64,000 nt of DNA from JAICJR01 sp963848495. Its GTDB lineage: Bacteria > Actinomycetota > Thermoleophilia > Solirubrobacterales > Thermoleophilaceae. Where the stretch lies: the NCBI GenBank assembly GCA_963848495.1, contig CAWKDV010000003.1:124001-188000 (forward strand), read 5' to 3'. A program made the translations under genes and the position numbers. The notes under the pieces are model-generated. The model had not been told where the DNA came from, did not search any database, and saw only the letters and a list, made by a program, of their open reading frames with translations. Shown piece after piece: positions 1 to 8,013 of the stretch (position 1 is its first letter; each line of letters begins with the position of its first letter).

Positions 1-35
1 CGTGAGGTCGTGGACCCGGCGGCACTCCAGGCTGC

Positions 36-998
36 GTGAGCGACGACGGGCTCCACGTGGTGTTCGGCGCCACCGGCGGCGCCGGGCGGGCGCTGACGCA
101 GGAGCTCCTGAGCCAGGGCAAGCCCGTCCGCGCAGTGAGCCGCCGCGGGGCGGCGGTGGGCGCGGCGGAGGCGGTGGCGGCCGATGCCACGGTCCCCGAG
201 CAGGCGCTGGCCGCGGCCGGCGGCGCGGCGGTGGTCTACCACTGCGTGAACCCCGGGTACACGCAGTGGCCGCAGTTGCTGCCCGCGGTGAGCCGCTCGA
301 TCCTCGCTGCCGCCGAGGCGGCGGGCGCGAAGCTCGTGTACGCCGACAACCTGTACGCCTACGGGCGGGTCGACGGACCGCTGCGCGAGGACCTGGCGGA
401 GGCGGCCACCGGGCGGAAGGGCCGCACCCGGGTGGAGGTGGCTGCCGAGCTGCGGGAGGCGCACGCCGCCGGCCGTGCCCGGGTGGCGATCGCCCGCGCC
501 TCCGACTACTTCGGGCCCGGCGGCCTCTCCTCGGTGGCCGGCGAGAGCGCGTTCGGTCGCACCGTGGGCGGCGGGCGGCCGATCTGGCCCGGCCGGCTCG
601 ACCAGCCGCACAGCTTCCAGTTCCTGCCCGACCTCGCGCGTGCGCTGATCGTGCTGGCCGAGCGCCCGGAGGCCGACGGCGAGACCTGGCATGTGCCCGC
701 CGGCGACCCCCTCACCGCCCAGGCCTTCTTCGACCTGGCATTCGCCGCGGCGGGCCGGCCGACACCCGCTCGCGTGCAGGCCGCCTCCCCCGCGCTGCTC
801 GCCGTCGCCGCGCTGTTCTCGCCGCTCCTGCGCGAGCTGCGCGAGACCAGCTACCAGGTGCGCGGCCCGTTCGTGGCCGACTCCTCGAAGTTCGAGCGCG
901 CCTTCGGCCCGTTCCGCTCCACGGCGCATCCCGAGGCAATCAAGCAGACCGTCCGCTGGTTCGAGAGCCGCCGGACGGCCGGCCAGAGCCGGAACTAG
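36..998 (+). CDS. NAD(P)-binding epimerase/dehydratase-like (extended SDR)
   Basis: A 320-residue Rossmann-fold protein. The N-terminus carries the dinucleotide-binding signature GATGGAG (residues 11-17) right after a hydrophobic beta strand, as in NAD-dependent epimerase/dehydratase and NmrA-like families. Length fits that group. I do not see the canonical catalytic YxxxK; the expected segment near residue 130 reads GRKGRTRVE, so it may be an atypical reductase or a sugar-nucleotide/NADP-binding protein rather than a classical epimerase. The GTG start lies directly before the first beta strand. The next gene follows after about 100 bases on the same strand. Substrate is unknown. Confidence 0.75.
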   Translation: MSDDGLHVVFGATGGAGRALTQELLSQGKPVRAVSRRGAAVGAAEAVAADATVPEQALAAAGGAAVVYHCVNPGYTQWPQLLPAVSRSILAAAEAAGAKLVYADNLYAYGRVDGPLREDLAEAATGRKGRTRVEVAAELREAHAAGRARVAIARASDYFGPGGLSSVAGESAFGRTVGGGRPIWPGRLDQPHSFQFLPDLARALIVLAERPEADGETWHVPAGDPLTAQAFFDLAFAAAGRPTPARVQAASPALLAVAALFSPLLRELRETSYQVRGPFVADSSKFERAFGPFRSTAHPEAIKQTVRWFESRRTAGQSRN

Positions 999-1095
999 GG
1001 TCGGCGCCACTGCCGGGGCCGCCTCGGCGTACTACTGATCGGGGATCGCAACGACTGCGGATGCGGGCGGCCCCCGGGCAGCGGACTATCTACGT

Positions 1096-2286
1096 ATGAG
1101 CGGTGCCCGGAAAACCCTCCGGGTGGTCATCGCAGGCTGCGGTCCTGCGGCGGTCGAGTTGTTGCTCGCCCTGCACGACCTCGCCGGAGAGAGCCTCGAC
1201 ACGCTGCTGGTCGCGCCCTCGCGCGAGTTCATCTACCAGCCGCTGGCGGTGGCGCGCCCGTTCGGCGCCGAGCCGCCCCAGCGCTTCGGCCTCGCCGGCA
1301 TCGTGGCCGACTGCGGCAGCACGCTCCGCGTGGGAACGCTGGTGACCGTGAACGCTCGTACTCGGGAGCTATTGCTCCGTGACGGCTCGCGGCTCGAATA
1401 CGACGTGCTGGTCGTGGCCACCGGGGCGACACGGCGCGAGGCGCTGCCGGGCGCGATCAACTTCTACGACCGGCGCGGCCAGCGCAGCTTCCGCGGGGTC
1501 CTGGACGACCTCGATGAGGACCGCGTCCGCCGCGTGGCGTTCGCAGTGCCGTCGGGCCCGACCTGGGCGTTGCCGCTCTACGAGCTGGCGCTGATGACCG
1601 CACGCCGCTGCGAGACCCACGGTCCCGTGGACGCAGAGATCACCCTCACCACGCCGGAGGACGCGCCCCTGGCGCTGTTCGGGCGGCGGGCGAGCGCGAG
1701 CGTGCGCACCCTGCTGGCCGAGGCCGGCGTCGCCCTGGAGACTCGGGCCGAGCCACTCCTGGCGGCGGCCGGAACGCTCGAGCTGAGCGGCGGCCGGAGC
1801 GTCGCCGCAGATGCCGTGATCTCGCTGCCGCGCCTGGAGGGGCCGCGGCTCGCCGGGCTCCCGCACGACGCCGCCGGGTTCATCCCCACAGCGCCCGACG
1901 GTGCGGTGGAGGGCGTAGACCACGTCTACGCCGCCGGCGACGTGACGACCTTCGCGGTCAAGCAGGGTGGTCTGGCGACGCAGCAGGCCGACGCAGTGGC
2001 GGAGTCGATCGCCGCGGCCGTGGGCGCGCTCGAGCAGCCCGGCCCCTTCCGCCCCGTGCTGCGCGGGCTGCTGCTCACCGGCGGTCCCCCGCAGTACCTG
2101 CGCGCCGACCTGTCGGACGCCGGGGTGGAGAGCTCCCGCGCCGACATGGAGCCGCTCTGGTGGCCGCCCAGCAAGATCGGCGGCCGCTACCTGAGCGGAT
2201 ATGTGATGCGCCTGTCTGCCGGCCAGTCGTCCTTCGACGACCGCATCAGCGTCGAGGTGGACGACCTCGACCAGCTTCTTCGCTGA
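1096..2286 (+). CDS. FAD-dependent pyridine nucleotide-disulfide oxidoreductase (NDH-2/SQR-like)
   Basis: A 396-residue flavoprotein. It opens with a FAD-binding motif (GCGPAAVE near residue 14), has a second conserved VVATGAT segment around residue 110, and ends the FAD domain with VYAAGDVTTF around residue 277, which in this superfamily contacts the flavin. Architecture and length resemble type II NADH dehydrogenases and sulfide:quinone reductases. No redox-active CxxC of the thioredoxin-reductase type is visible. The C-terminal region is the usual dimer/membrane-association part, but I cannot tell the acceptor. It is convergent with dinB; the two stop codons sit in one hairpin. Confidence 0.8.
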   Translation: MSGARKTLRVVIAGCGPAAVELLLALHDLAGESLDTLLVAPSREFIYQPLAVARPFGAEPPQRFGLAGIVADCGSTLRVGTLVTVNARTRELLLRDGSRLEYDVLVVATGATRREALPGAINFYDRRGQRSFRGVLDDLDEDRVRRVAFAVPSGPTWALPLYELALMTARRCETHGPVDAEITLTTPEDAPLALFGRRASASVRTLLAEAGVALETRAEPLLAAAGTLELSGGRSVAADAVISLPRLEGPRLAGLPHDAAGFIPTAPDGAVEGVDHVYAAGDVTTFAVKQGGLATQQADAVAESIAAAVGALEQPGPFRPVLRGLLLTGGPPQYLRADLSDAGVESSRADMEPLWWPPSKIGGRYLSGYVMRLSAGQSSFDDRISVEVDDLDQLLR

Positions 2287-2310
2287 GCGCCGCACCACAG
2301 CGGCGGCTCA
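2284..2310. terminator. Bidirectional terminator-like hairpin holding both stop codons
   Basis: Between two convergent genes, TGAGCGCCGC and GCGGCGGCTCA pair into a 10-bp stem with one bulged G and a 6-base ACCACA loop. The outermost TGA is the stop of the flavoprotein gene and the outermost TCA (TGA on the minus strand) is the stop of dinB. There is no T-run on either side, so intrinsic termination is inferred from structure and position only. Confidence 0.55.
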
Positions 2311-3501
2311 GTCCGGTAGCAGCGGCGTCGGGTCGCGCTGCTCCCGGCCGATCAGGACCGCCCGGGTAATCGCGTCCGCCCCGAAGCGGTCGCGCACGTG
2401 GTCGATTACCGCGTCCAGCGTCACCGAGCGCGCGCTCTCGAGCGGCAGCACGAGCTGGATCGCCCAATCGTCCTGCAGGTTGGTGAGCGAGATCCCGAGC
2501 AGCGTGATCCCCTGCTCGTCGATGAGCGGCATCGCCGTGGCCAGCAGTCCGCGGGCGCCCGCGAGGATCGTCTGCGTCTGCGCGGTGGACTCCGCCATCG
2601 TGTGCGAGCGCGTGGCGCGCGTGAAGTCGCCGAAGCGCAGGCGCAGGACCACCGTGCGGCAGACCCGGCTGGCCGCGCGCAGGCGGCGCGCCAGCCGGTC
2701 GACCAGCGCGATCAGCACCGCGTCGAGCGACTCCCACGAGCGCGGACCGCGGCGGCCGAGCGCCCGCTGCGTGCCCATCGATCTTCGCCGGCGGCCAGGC
2801 CGCACCCGGCGCGGGTCGCGGTTGTGCGCCAGCGCGCGCAGGTGACGCCCCGAGGCGGGCCCGAGGATCGCCACCAGCTCGCCCTCCTCCAGCTCGGCCA
2901 CCTGCCCGACCGTGACGAGACCGCGCTCCCGCAGCTTGCGCGAGGTGACCGGCCCCACGCCCCAGAGCCGCTCGACTGGCAGCGGGTGAAGGAACGCCAG
3001 CTCTCCCTCCGGCGGCACGACGAGCAGGCCGTCCGGCTTGGCGACCCCGCTGGCCACCTTGGCGAGGAACTTGGTCCTGGCGACGCCGACCGTGATCGGC
3101 AGGCCCACCCGCTCCCGCACAGCGCGCCTGAGGCGCGCGCCGATCTCCGCCGGCGTGCCCGAGATGTGCTCGAGGCCGCGGACGTCGAGGAACGCCTCGT
3201 CGATCGACAGGCCCTCGACCAGCGGCGAGGTGTCCTCGAAGACGCGGAACACGTCCTTGCTCGCGTCCGAGTAGGCGGACATCCGCGGTGGCACGAACAG
3301 CGCACGCGGGCACAGGCGGCGCGCCTGAGTGCAGCCCATCGCGGTGCGCACCCCGCACGCCTTGGCCTCGTAGCTGCACGCCAGCACCACCCCCATGCCG
3401 ACGACGATGGGCCGCCCGCGCAGCCGCGGATCGTCGCGCTGCTCCACCGATGCGAAGAAGGCGTCGAGGTCGGCGTGCATGACGGTGGCCTGGATTGACA
3501 C
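2308..3501 (-). CDS. dinB: DNA polymerase IV (Y-family translesion polymerase)
   Basis: Error-prone polymerase that copies past lesions. The palm carries DLDAFFASVE at the N-terminus and the catalytic SIDEAFLD near residue 100, which provide the metal-binding acidic residues. Helix-hairpin-helix and little-finger regions follow, and the length (397 residues) is normal. An ATG at 3507 lies inside the LexA palindrome and cannot be the likely start; I use the GTG at 3501, which keeps the first beta strand (SIQATVMHADLDAF). The ATG at 3480 is the other candidate. The LexA box predicts SOS induction. Confidence 0.93.
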   Translation of the reverse strand: MSIQATVMHADLDAFFASVEQRDDPRLRGRPIVVGMGVVLACSYEAKACGVRTAMGCTQARRLCPRALFVPPRMSAYSDASKDVFRVFEDTSPLVEGLSIDEAFLDVRGLEHISGTPAEIGARLRRAVRERVGLPITVGVARTKFLAKVASGVAKPDGLLVVPPEGELAFLHPLPVERLWGVGPVTSRKLRERGLVTVGQVAELEEGELVAILGPASGRHLRALAHNRDPRRVRPGRRRRSMGTQRALGRRGPRSWESLDAVLIALVDRLARRLRAASRVCRTVVLRLRFGDFTRATRSHTMAESTAQTQTILAGARGLLATAMPLIDEQGITLLGISLTNLQDDWAIQLVLPLESARSVTLDAVIDHVRDRFGADAITRAVLIGREQRDPTPLLPD

Positions 3502-3514
3502 GAACATATGTTCG
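3501..3514. promoter_or_regulatory. LexA (SOS) box of dinB
   Basis: CGAACATATGTTCG is a perfect 14-bp palindrome matching the Gram-positive/actinobacterial SOS consensus CGAAC-N4-GTTCG. It overlaps the 5' end of dinB, so LexA bound here would block initiation. Its position also helps choose the translation start, because the ATG in its centre would put the operator inside the coding region. Confidence 0.9.
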
Positions 3515-3634
3515 CCACAACTTCGGACAGAAGGAAGGACTCAGTACTTCCAGGCAGCGATTCGCGGAAGGCCGCGGATGGCGCACCGGCGCGGTCGTCC
3601 TAGCGTGGGCTTGCCGGGGCTCTAGGAGGTCGAC

Positions 3635-4540
3635 ATGGCTGCGCTGGCGTTGATCGGGATCGTGGCGGCGGTGAGCTTCACTCCCGCCCAGCCGGGCCAG
3701 ATCGCCTTCGCGCGCCTCGGGCCAGACGGCACCGCCGCCGTCTACGCCGTGAACCCCGATGGCAGCGGGCTGCACCGGCTCGCGCGGAACGCGGTCGACC
3801 CGGCCTGGTCGCGCGACGGCAAGAAGCTCGCCTACAGCCTCTACACACCGTCGCGGCGAGGCGGCATCTACGTGAGCGACGCCAGCGGCGGCCATGCGCA
3901 CCGGATCACCGGCTGCACCCCGGTCGAGGCCGGACAGCCGTCGTGGTCGGCGGACGGCAAGCGCATCGTCTTCGCCGCGCGCGGCTACATCTACACGATC
4001 CACGCCGACGGCCGAGGCCTGAAGCGCATCACCACCCGGCCGTTCATCACCAACGCGGACGGCAGGCGTCTCAAGATCCACGCGACGGACTCGCGGCCCG
4101 CCTGGTCGCCCGACGGCAGCAGGATCGCGTTCGCGCGCCACGGCAATGGCGGGCGCGACAACGTCTGGAGCATGCGGCCCGACGGGCGCGGCCAGCGCGC
4201 GCTGACCAACACCGGCACGCGCGGCTGGCTGTCCCCGGACTGGGCGCCGGATGGCAGCAGGCTCGCGTACGCGCGCTCGCCCGGTCTCTGGGTGGTGGGC
4301 GCCGACGGGACGAACGACCACGTGATCTTCACCAGTGGCGCGATCCTGCGCGGCGAGCCGGCCTGGTCGCCCGACGGCACGCAGATCGCCTACAGCGCGC
4401 TGACGGACTCGCCGGAGCTCGACCGCCGCATCTTCGTGGTCGGCGCCGACGGTTCGAGCCCGCATGTCGTGTCGAGCACGACCGGGGACCCGCACGCGGT
4501 GTCCGACTCGGCGCCCGCCTGGCAGGCGCTGCCGCACTGA
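3635..4540 (+). CDS. Exported PD40/TolB-like beta-propeller protein
   Basis: A 301-residue protein. A short hydrophobic N-terminus (AALALIGIVAAVSF) reads as a signal peptide or anchor. It is followed by at least five PD40/WD40-like repeats whose cores read PAWSRDGKKLAY, PSWSADGKRIVF, PAWSPDGSRIAF, PDWAPDGSRLAY and PAWSPDGTQIAY. This is the blade pattern of TolB-type propellers. No catalytic motif is visible, so a binding or scaffold role outside the membrane is the most that can be inferred. A strong AGGAGG precedes the ATG by six bases. It is convergent with the next small gene. Confidence 0.8.
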   Translation: MAALALIGIVAAVSFTPAQPGQIAFARLGPDGTAAVYAVNPDGSGLHRLARNAVDPAWSRDGKKLAYSLYTPSRRGGIYVSDASGGHAHRITGCTPVEAGQPSWSADGKRIVFAARGYIYTIHADGRGLKRITTRPFITNADGRRLKIHATDSRPAWSPDGSRIAFARHGNGGRDNVWSMRPDGRGQRALTNTGTRGWLSPDWAPDGSRLAYARSPGLWVVGADGTNDHVIFTSGAILRGEPAWSPDGTQIAYSALTDSPELDRRIFVVGADGSSPHVVSSTTGDPHAVSDSAPAWQALPH

Positions 4541-4558
4541 GGCCCTAGGCCGCCTCAG
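4537..4558. terminator. Bidirectional terminator-like hairpin holding both stop codons
   Basis: CTGAGGC and GCCTCAG form a perfect 7-bp stem around an 8-base loop that contains CCTAGG. The TGA of the propeller gene and the TCA (minus-strand TGA) of the opposing small gene occupy symmetrical positions in the two arms, the same design as at 2284-2310. No U-tract follows. Confidence 0.5.
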
Positions 4559-4875
4559 CGGCGCGTGATCGCGCTGATCGGCACGGTGGACGAGCGGCCC
4601 TGCCTGAGCCACAGCACCGTGGCGGTGCCCGCCTTCGGGTCCACCGCCTGCACCTTGCCGATCTCCCCCGTGGACTTCTTGCGCACGTGTCCGGGCGCCA
4701 GGGCTGTGGAGGTCCTGACCGGCGGCCCGCTGGGCCGCGGCTTGGGCTTCTCCCCTCCTCCGAGCACGACCGCGTTGAGCGGTCGCTCCGGCTCCCGCTT
4801 GCTCTCCTCCTCGACGGGCACGACACTCGCCCCCGTCCCCTTCGCGTAGTGGTCCAGCTTGTAACTCCTACTCAT
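4555..4875 (-). CDS. Small basic protein of unknown function
   Basis: A 106-residue protein that I do not recognise. The N-terminal half is charged and low in complexity (acidic EEES stretch, then Pro/Lys-rich). The C-terminal 50 residues (GHVRKKSTGEIGKVQAVD followed by TATVLWL) look like a small SH3/KOW-like beta barrel. I chose the inner ATG because a TATAAT hexamer sits 9 bases upstream, implying a leaderless transcript; an upstream ATG at 4902 would put that box inside the gene. It is convergent with the propeller gene. Cytoplasmic, no signal peptide. Confidence 0.6.
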   Translation of the reverse strand: MSRSYKLDHYAKGTGASVVPVEEESKREPERPLNAVVLGGGEKPKPRPSGPPVRTSTALAPGHVRKKSTGEIGKVQAVDPKAGTATVLWLRQGRSSTVPISAITRR

Positions 4876-4884
4876 GTAGTAGGA

Positions 4885-4890
4885 ATTATA
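4885..4890 (-). promoter_or_regulatory. Perfect -10 box directly before a start codon (leaderless promoter)
   Basis: TATAAT on the minus strand is followed by only 9 bases and then the ATG of the small basic protein gene. Transcription would therefore begin at or within a base or two of the start codon. No good -35 hexamer is visible about 17 bases upstream. AT-rich hexamers are rare in this DNA, which makes the match stand out. Confidence 0.6.
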
Positions 4891-4994
4891 GAAGCCCGAC
4901 ACGGCGAACTACTGACGGGGCGACGTGGCGATCCGCCCGAACACGGCGGGTCGCGGCGGATGTGCGCGAGGTCCCCAGGATCGAAGGTTCCGCC

Positions 4995-5930
4995 ATGTCG
5001 GGGGAAGCACCTCGCACCGGCCCACCGAGCATCCGCAGAGCGCGCTCGCAGACCGTCCGCCTCGACGACGGCCGCCACATCGGCGTGCGCACCCGTCCCG
5101 GCGACGGTCCACCGGTCGTCCTGCTCCACGGGCTGCTCGACTCGGCGAACGGCTGGGAAGGCTTCGCCTGTGCGACGTCGCGCCCGTGCATCGCCTTCGA
5201 CCTGCCCGGCTTCGGGCGCTCCGACCGAGCCACCCGGCCGCGCATCTCGGCGTACGCGCTGGACGTCGGCGAGACGCTGGACAAGCTGGACGTGAAGTCC
5301 TACCACCTCGTGGGCCACTCGCTGGGCGGCGCGATCGCCCCGGCGCTCGCGGAGCTCGCCCCGCGGCGCGCGCTCTCCCTGACGCTGCTCGCGCCGGCCG
5401 GCTTCGGCCGCATCCACCTCGCCGAGGCGATCTCGATCCCCGGCATCCGCAACGTGGCCGCCGCCGTGCTGCCGCTGGCGCTGTCGAACCCGCTCGTGCT
5501 GACGGTCGCCTACACGGGCGTCGTGACCTCGGGCCAGGCGCCGGACCCCGAGATGCTGCGGCGGGTGATGCGCTCGGCGTTCGACGCCGTCCCGGGCGCG
5601 CGCGACGCCACAAAGGCCGTCGTGGCCGCAGGCCTGTCCAAGCGCGCCTTCTACCGACGCACCCTGGCGTACGACGGCCCGGTCCGCGCGGTCTGGGGCG
5701 AGCACGACCGGCTTGTGCCCCCCTCCCACGCCGCCGGCCTTCGCTCCGCGCTGCCCCAGGCGAGCGTCGAGATCTGGCCCGGAATGGGCCACCACCCGCA
5801 GCGGGAGCGCCCTGCTGAGCTGGCCGAGCTGATCGAGTCCACTTGCCGCGAGGCACCCGCGACAAGCCGTAGAAGCCCCGGATCGGGTCTGCGCAAGGCT
5901 GCGGATGGGCGGTCGCCCGCCGCCGCCTAA
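4995..5930 (+). CDS. Alpha/beta-fold hydrolase
   Basis: A 311-residue hydrolase of the epoxide-hydrolase/esterase type. HGLLDS forms the oxyanion loop and GHSLGG carries the nucleophile serine. WGEHDRLVP supplies the acid and GMGHHPQRERP the catalytic histidine, all in the usual order. No signal peptide. A GTG at 4962 gives a slightly longer form; I prefer the ATG with an AAGG about 8 bases upstream. It runs 9 bases ahead of the metal ATPase gene, so the two are probably co-transcribed. The substrate cannot be told. Confidence 0.85.
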   Translation: MSGEAPRTGPPSIRRARSQTVRLDDGRHIGVRTRPGDGPPVVLLHGLLDSANGWEGFACATSRPCIAFDLPGFGRSDRATRPRISAYALDVGETLDKLDVKSYHLVGHSLGGAIAPALAELAPRRALSLTLLAPAGFGRIHLAEAISIPGIRNVAAAVLPLALSNPLVLTVAYTGVVTSGQAPDPEMLRRVMRSAFDAVPGARDATKAVVAAGLSKRAFYRRTLAYDGPVRAVWGEHDRLVPPSHAAGLRSALPQASVEIWPGMGHHPQRERPAELAELIESTCREAPATSRRSPGSGLRKAADGRSPAAA

Positions 5931-5939
5931 CGTGATGGC

Positions 5940-7868
5940 GTGAACGCCACCGCAACGGCCGCCGCGCCCGGCGCCGGCGGCGCCTCGCGTCCCCGCTCCG
6001 ACCTCCGGCGCGCCTGGCACGCGCTCGTGGAGCACCGCGCGCAGCTGCTCGCGCTGATCGCACTGCTGGCGATCGTCACGGGCGGGATCCTCCACTTCGC
6101 GGGCGAGGGGGCAGCCGGCGATTCGGTCTGGGGCGCCACCGTGGCCCTGCTCGCCGCCGAGCTTGCCTACGAGGTCGCGCACACGGTGGTCGTGGACCAC
6201 CACCTCGGGGTCGACACGATCGCCCTGGTGGCGATGGTCGGCGCGCTCGCGCTCGGGCAGGAGCTGGCGGGGGTGGTGATTGGCCTCATGTTCTCCGGCG
6301 GCGCGGCGCTCGAAGCGGTGGCGTCGACCCGCGCACGGCGGGAGCTGACCGCGCTCGTGCAGCGTGCGCCGAAGATCGCGCACATGCGCGTGGGCGACGC
6401 CCTGCGCGAGCTGCCCGCCGGCGACGTGCAGGTCGGCGACGTCGTGGTGGTGCGCAGCGGCGAGGTGATCCCCGTCGACGGCACCGTGGCGAGCGCGGAG
6501 GCCGTGGTGGACACGAGCACGCTCACGGGCGAGCCGCTGCCGGTGACCCTGCGCCTGGGAATGCCGGTGCTGAGCGGCACCGCCAACGCCGGAGCCCCCT
6601 TCGACGTGCGCGCCGACCGTCCCGCCGCCGAGAGCGCGTACGCAGCACTTGTGCGGCTGGTGGAGCAGGCGCAGACACAGCGAGCGCCGTTCGTGCGCAT
6701 GGCCGACCGCTACGCGGGCTTCTTCCTGCCCGCCGCGCTGCTCATCGCCGGCGCGGCCTGGGCGATCAGCGGCGACGCCGTGAGGGCGCTCGCGGTGGTG
6801 GTCGTCGCCACACCCTGCCCCCTGATCCTTGCGGCCCCCATTGCTCTCGTATCGGGGCTCTCGCGCGCGGCAAAGGCGGGCGTGGTGGTGAAGGGAGCGG
6901 GTGCGATCGAGACGTTCGGCGAGGTCCGCACCGTGCTGTTCGACAAGACCGGCACGCTGACAGTCGGCACGCCGGACGTGCGCGAGATCCTCACCGCCGG
7001 CGAGCTCCAGCCCGGCGAGCTGCTGCGGCTGGCGGCGTCGGTGGACAACATGTCCGCGCACGTGCTTGGCGAGGCCCTCGTGCACGCCGCGGAGGAGGCC
7101 GAGCTGCCGCTGAGCCTGCCGAGCGACGTGAGCGAGCTTCCCGGCCAGGGCATCGAGGGCACGGTGGACGGCCGGCGCGTGGCGGTGGGCAGCCGTGCCT
7201 TCCTGCGCGGGTCCGGCTACGGCGCCGAGGACGTGGCCGCGGTGGGCCTGCTCGGCACCCGCGGCTCCGGCGAGGCGCGCGTGATGGTCGGCGTCGACGG
7301 CCACGTGGCCGGGGTGATCGTGATGACCGACGACCTGCGCCCCGACGCCACCCGGATCGTCGAGCGGCTGCGCGCCGAGGGCGTGCGCTATGTGGCCATG
7401 CTCTCGGGTGACCGCCGCTCGGTGGCCGAGCGTGTCGGCCGTGAGCTGGGCGTCGATCGCGTCTACTCCGACCAGTCGCCCGAGGACAAGCTCGAGGTCG
7501 TGCGCAGCCTGCGGGCCGACGACGGGCTGAGCCCCGTGATGATGGTGGGCGACGGCGTGAACGACGCCCCCGCCCTGGCGCTCGCCGACCTCGGCGTGGC
7601 CATGGGCGTGGCGGGCGCGACCGTGTCCTCCGAGACCGCCGATGCCGTGATCACGGTGGACCGCATCGACCGCGTGGCCGACGCCGTGCACATCGGCCGC
7701 CGCTCGCTCTACATCGCGCGCCAGAGCGTGATCGCCGGCATGAGCCTGAGCATCGCCGCGATGGCGGTCGCCGCCGCCGGCTACCTGCCTCCGCTGGCCG
7801 GGGCGCTGCTCCAAGAGGTCATCGATCTGGCGGTGATCCTCAACGCGCTGCGTGCGCTTCGTGGCTAG
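5940..7868 (+). CDS. P1B-type metal-transporting ATPase with TPC motif
   Basis: A 642-residue P-type ATPase. It has the actuator motif (LTGEP), the phosphorylation site DKTGT (Asp335), the hinge GDGVNDAP and the C-terminal helix pair of P1B pumps. In the transport helix the usual CPC is replaced by T-P-C (residues 291-293) followed by six residues and a Pro. There is no N-terminal heavy-metal-associated (CxxC) domain; the protein starts almost directly with membrane helices. Metal specificity is therefore not the ordinary Cu or Zn/Cd type and remains open. Soft or transition metal export is the family role. GTG start. Confidence 0.88.
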   Translation: MNATATAAAPGAGGASRPRSDLRRAWHALVEHRAQLLALIALLAIVTGGILHFAGEGAAGDSVWGATVALLAAELAYEVAHTVVVDHHLGVDTIALVAMVGALALGQELAGVVIGLMFSGGAALEAVASTRARRELTALVQRAPKIAHMRVGDALRELPAGDVQVGDVVVVRSGEVIPVDGTVASAEAVVDTSTLTGEPLPVTLRLGMPVLSGTANAGAPFDVRADRPAAESAYAALVRLVEQAQTQRAPFVRMADRYAGFFLPAALLIAGAAWAISGDAVRALAVVVVATPCPLILAAPIALVSGLSRAAKAGVVVKGAGAIETFGEVRTVLFDKTGTLTVGTPDVREILTAGELQPGELLRLAASVDNMSAHVLGEALVHAAEEAELPLSLPSDVSELPGQGIEGTVDGRRVAVGSRAFLRGSGYGAEDVAAVGLLGTRGSGEARVMVGVDGHVAGVIVMTDDLRPDATRIVERLRAEGVRYVAMLSGDRRSVAERVGRELGVDRVYSDQSPEDKLEVVRSLRADDGLSPVMMVGDGVNDAPALALADLGVAMGVAGATVSSETADAVITVDRIDRVADAVHIGRRSLYIARQSVIAGMSLSIAAMAVAAAGYLPPLAGALLQEVIDLAVILNALRALRG

Positions 7869-8013
7869 TCCTTCAACCCGTAGTTACCCGCGGGCGAATC
7901 CGCATTTTCCCCCTCCCCCTTCAGGGTGTCCGCCCGATGTCGGAGCGCGCCAGCCGACGGATGCTTAGTTCTACGTCGGACCGCCTGAGCGGCCCTTGAA
8001 GAAGGAGGGCGTA

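Noticed and set aside
1037..1050. Possible further heptamer pair GATCGGG-GATCGCA upstream of the flavoprotein gene
   Set aside because: Only two imperfect units; not distinguishable from chance in GC-rich DNA.
2246..4612. A 788-codon open frame antisense to and spanning dinB and the PD40 gene
   Set aside because: Stop-free because of high GC; the product is Arg/Ala/Pro-rich with no motifs, and real genes with clear motifs occupy other frames.
4872..7814. A 980-codon antisense frame over the hydrolase and metal ATPase genes
   Set aside because: His/Arg-rich low-complexity translation typical of the complement of GC-rich genes; no ribosome site.
7869..8013. Riboswitch or attenuator before the permease
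   Set aside because: I see a pyrimidine-rich tract and a weak 5-bp stem but no known riboswitch core.
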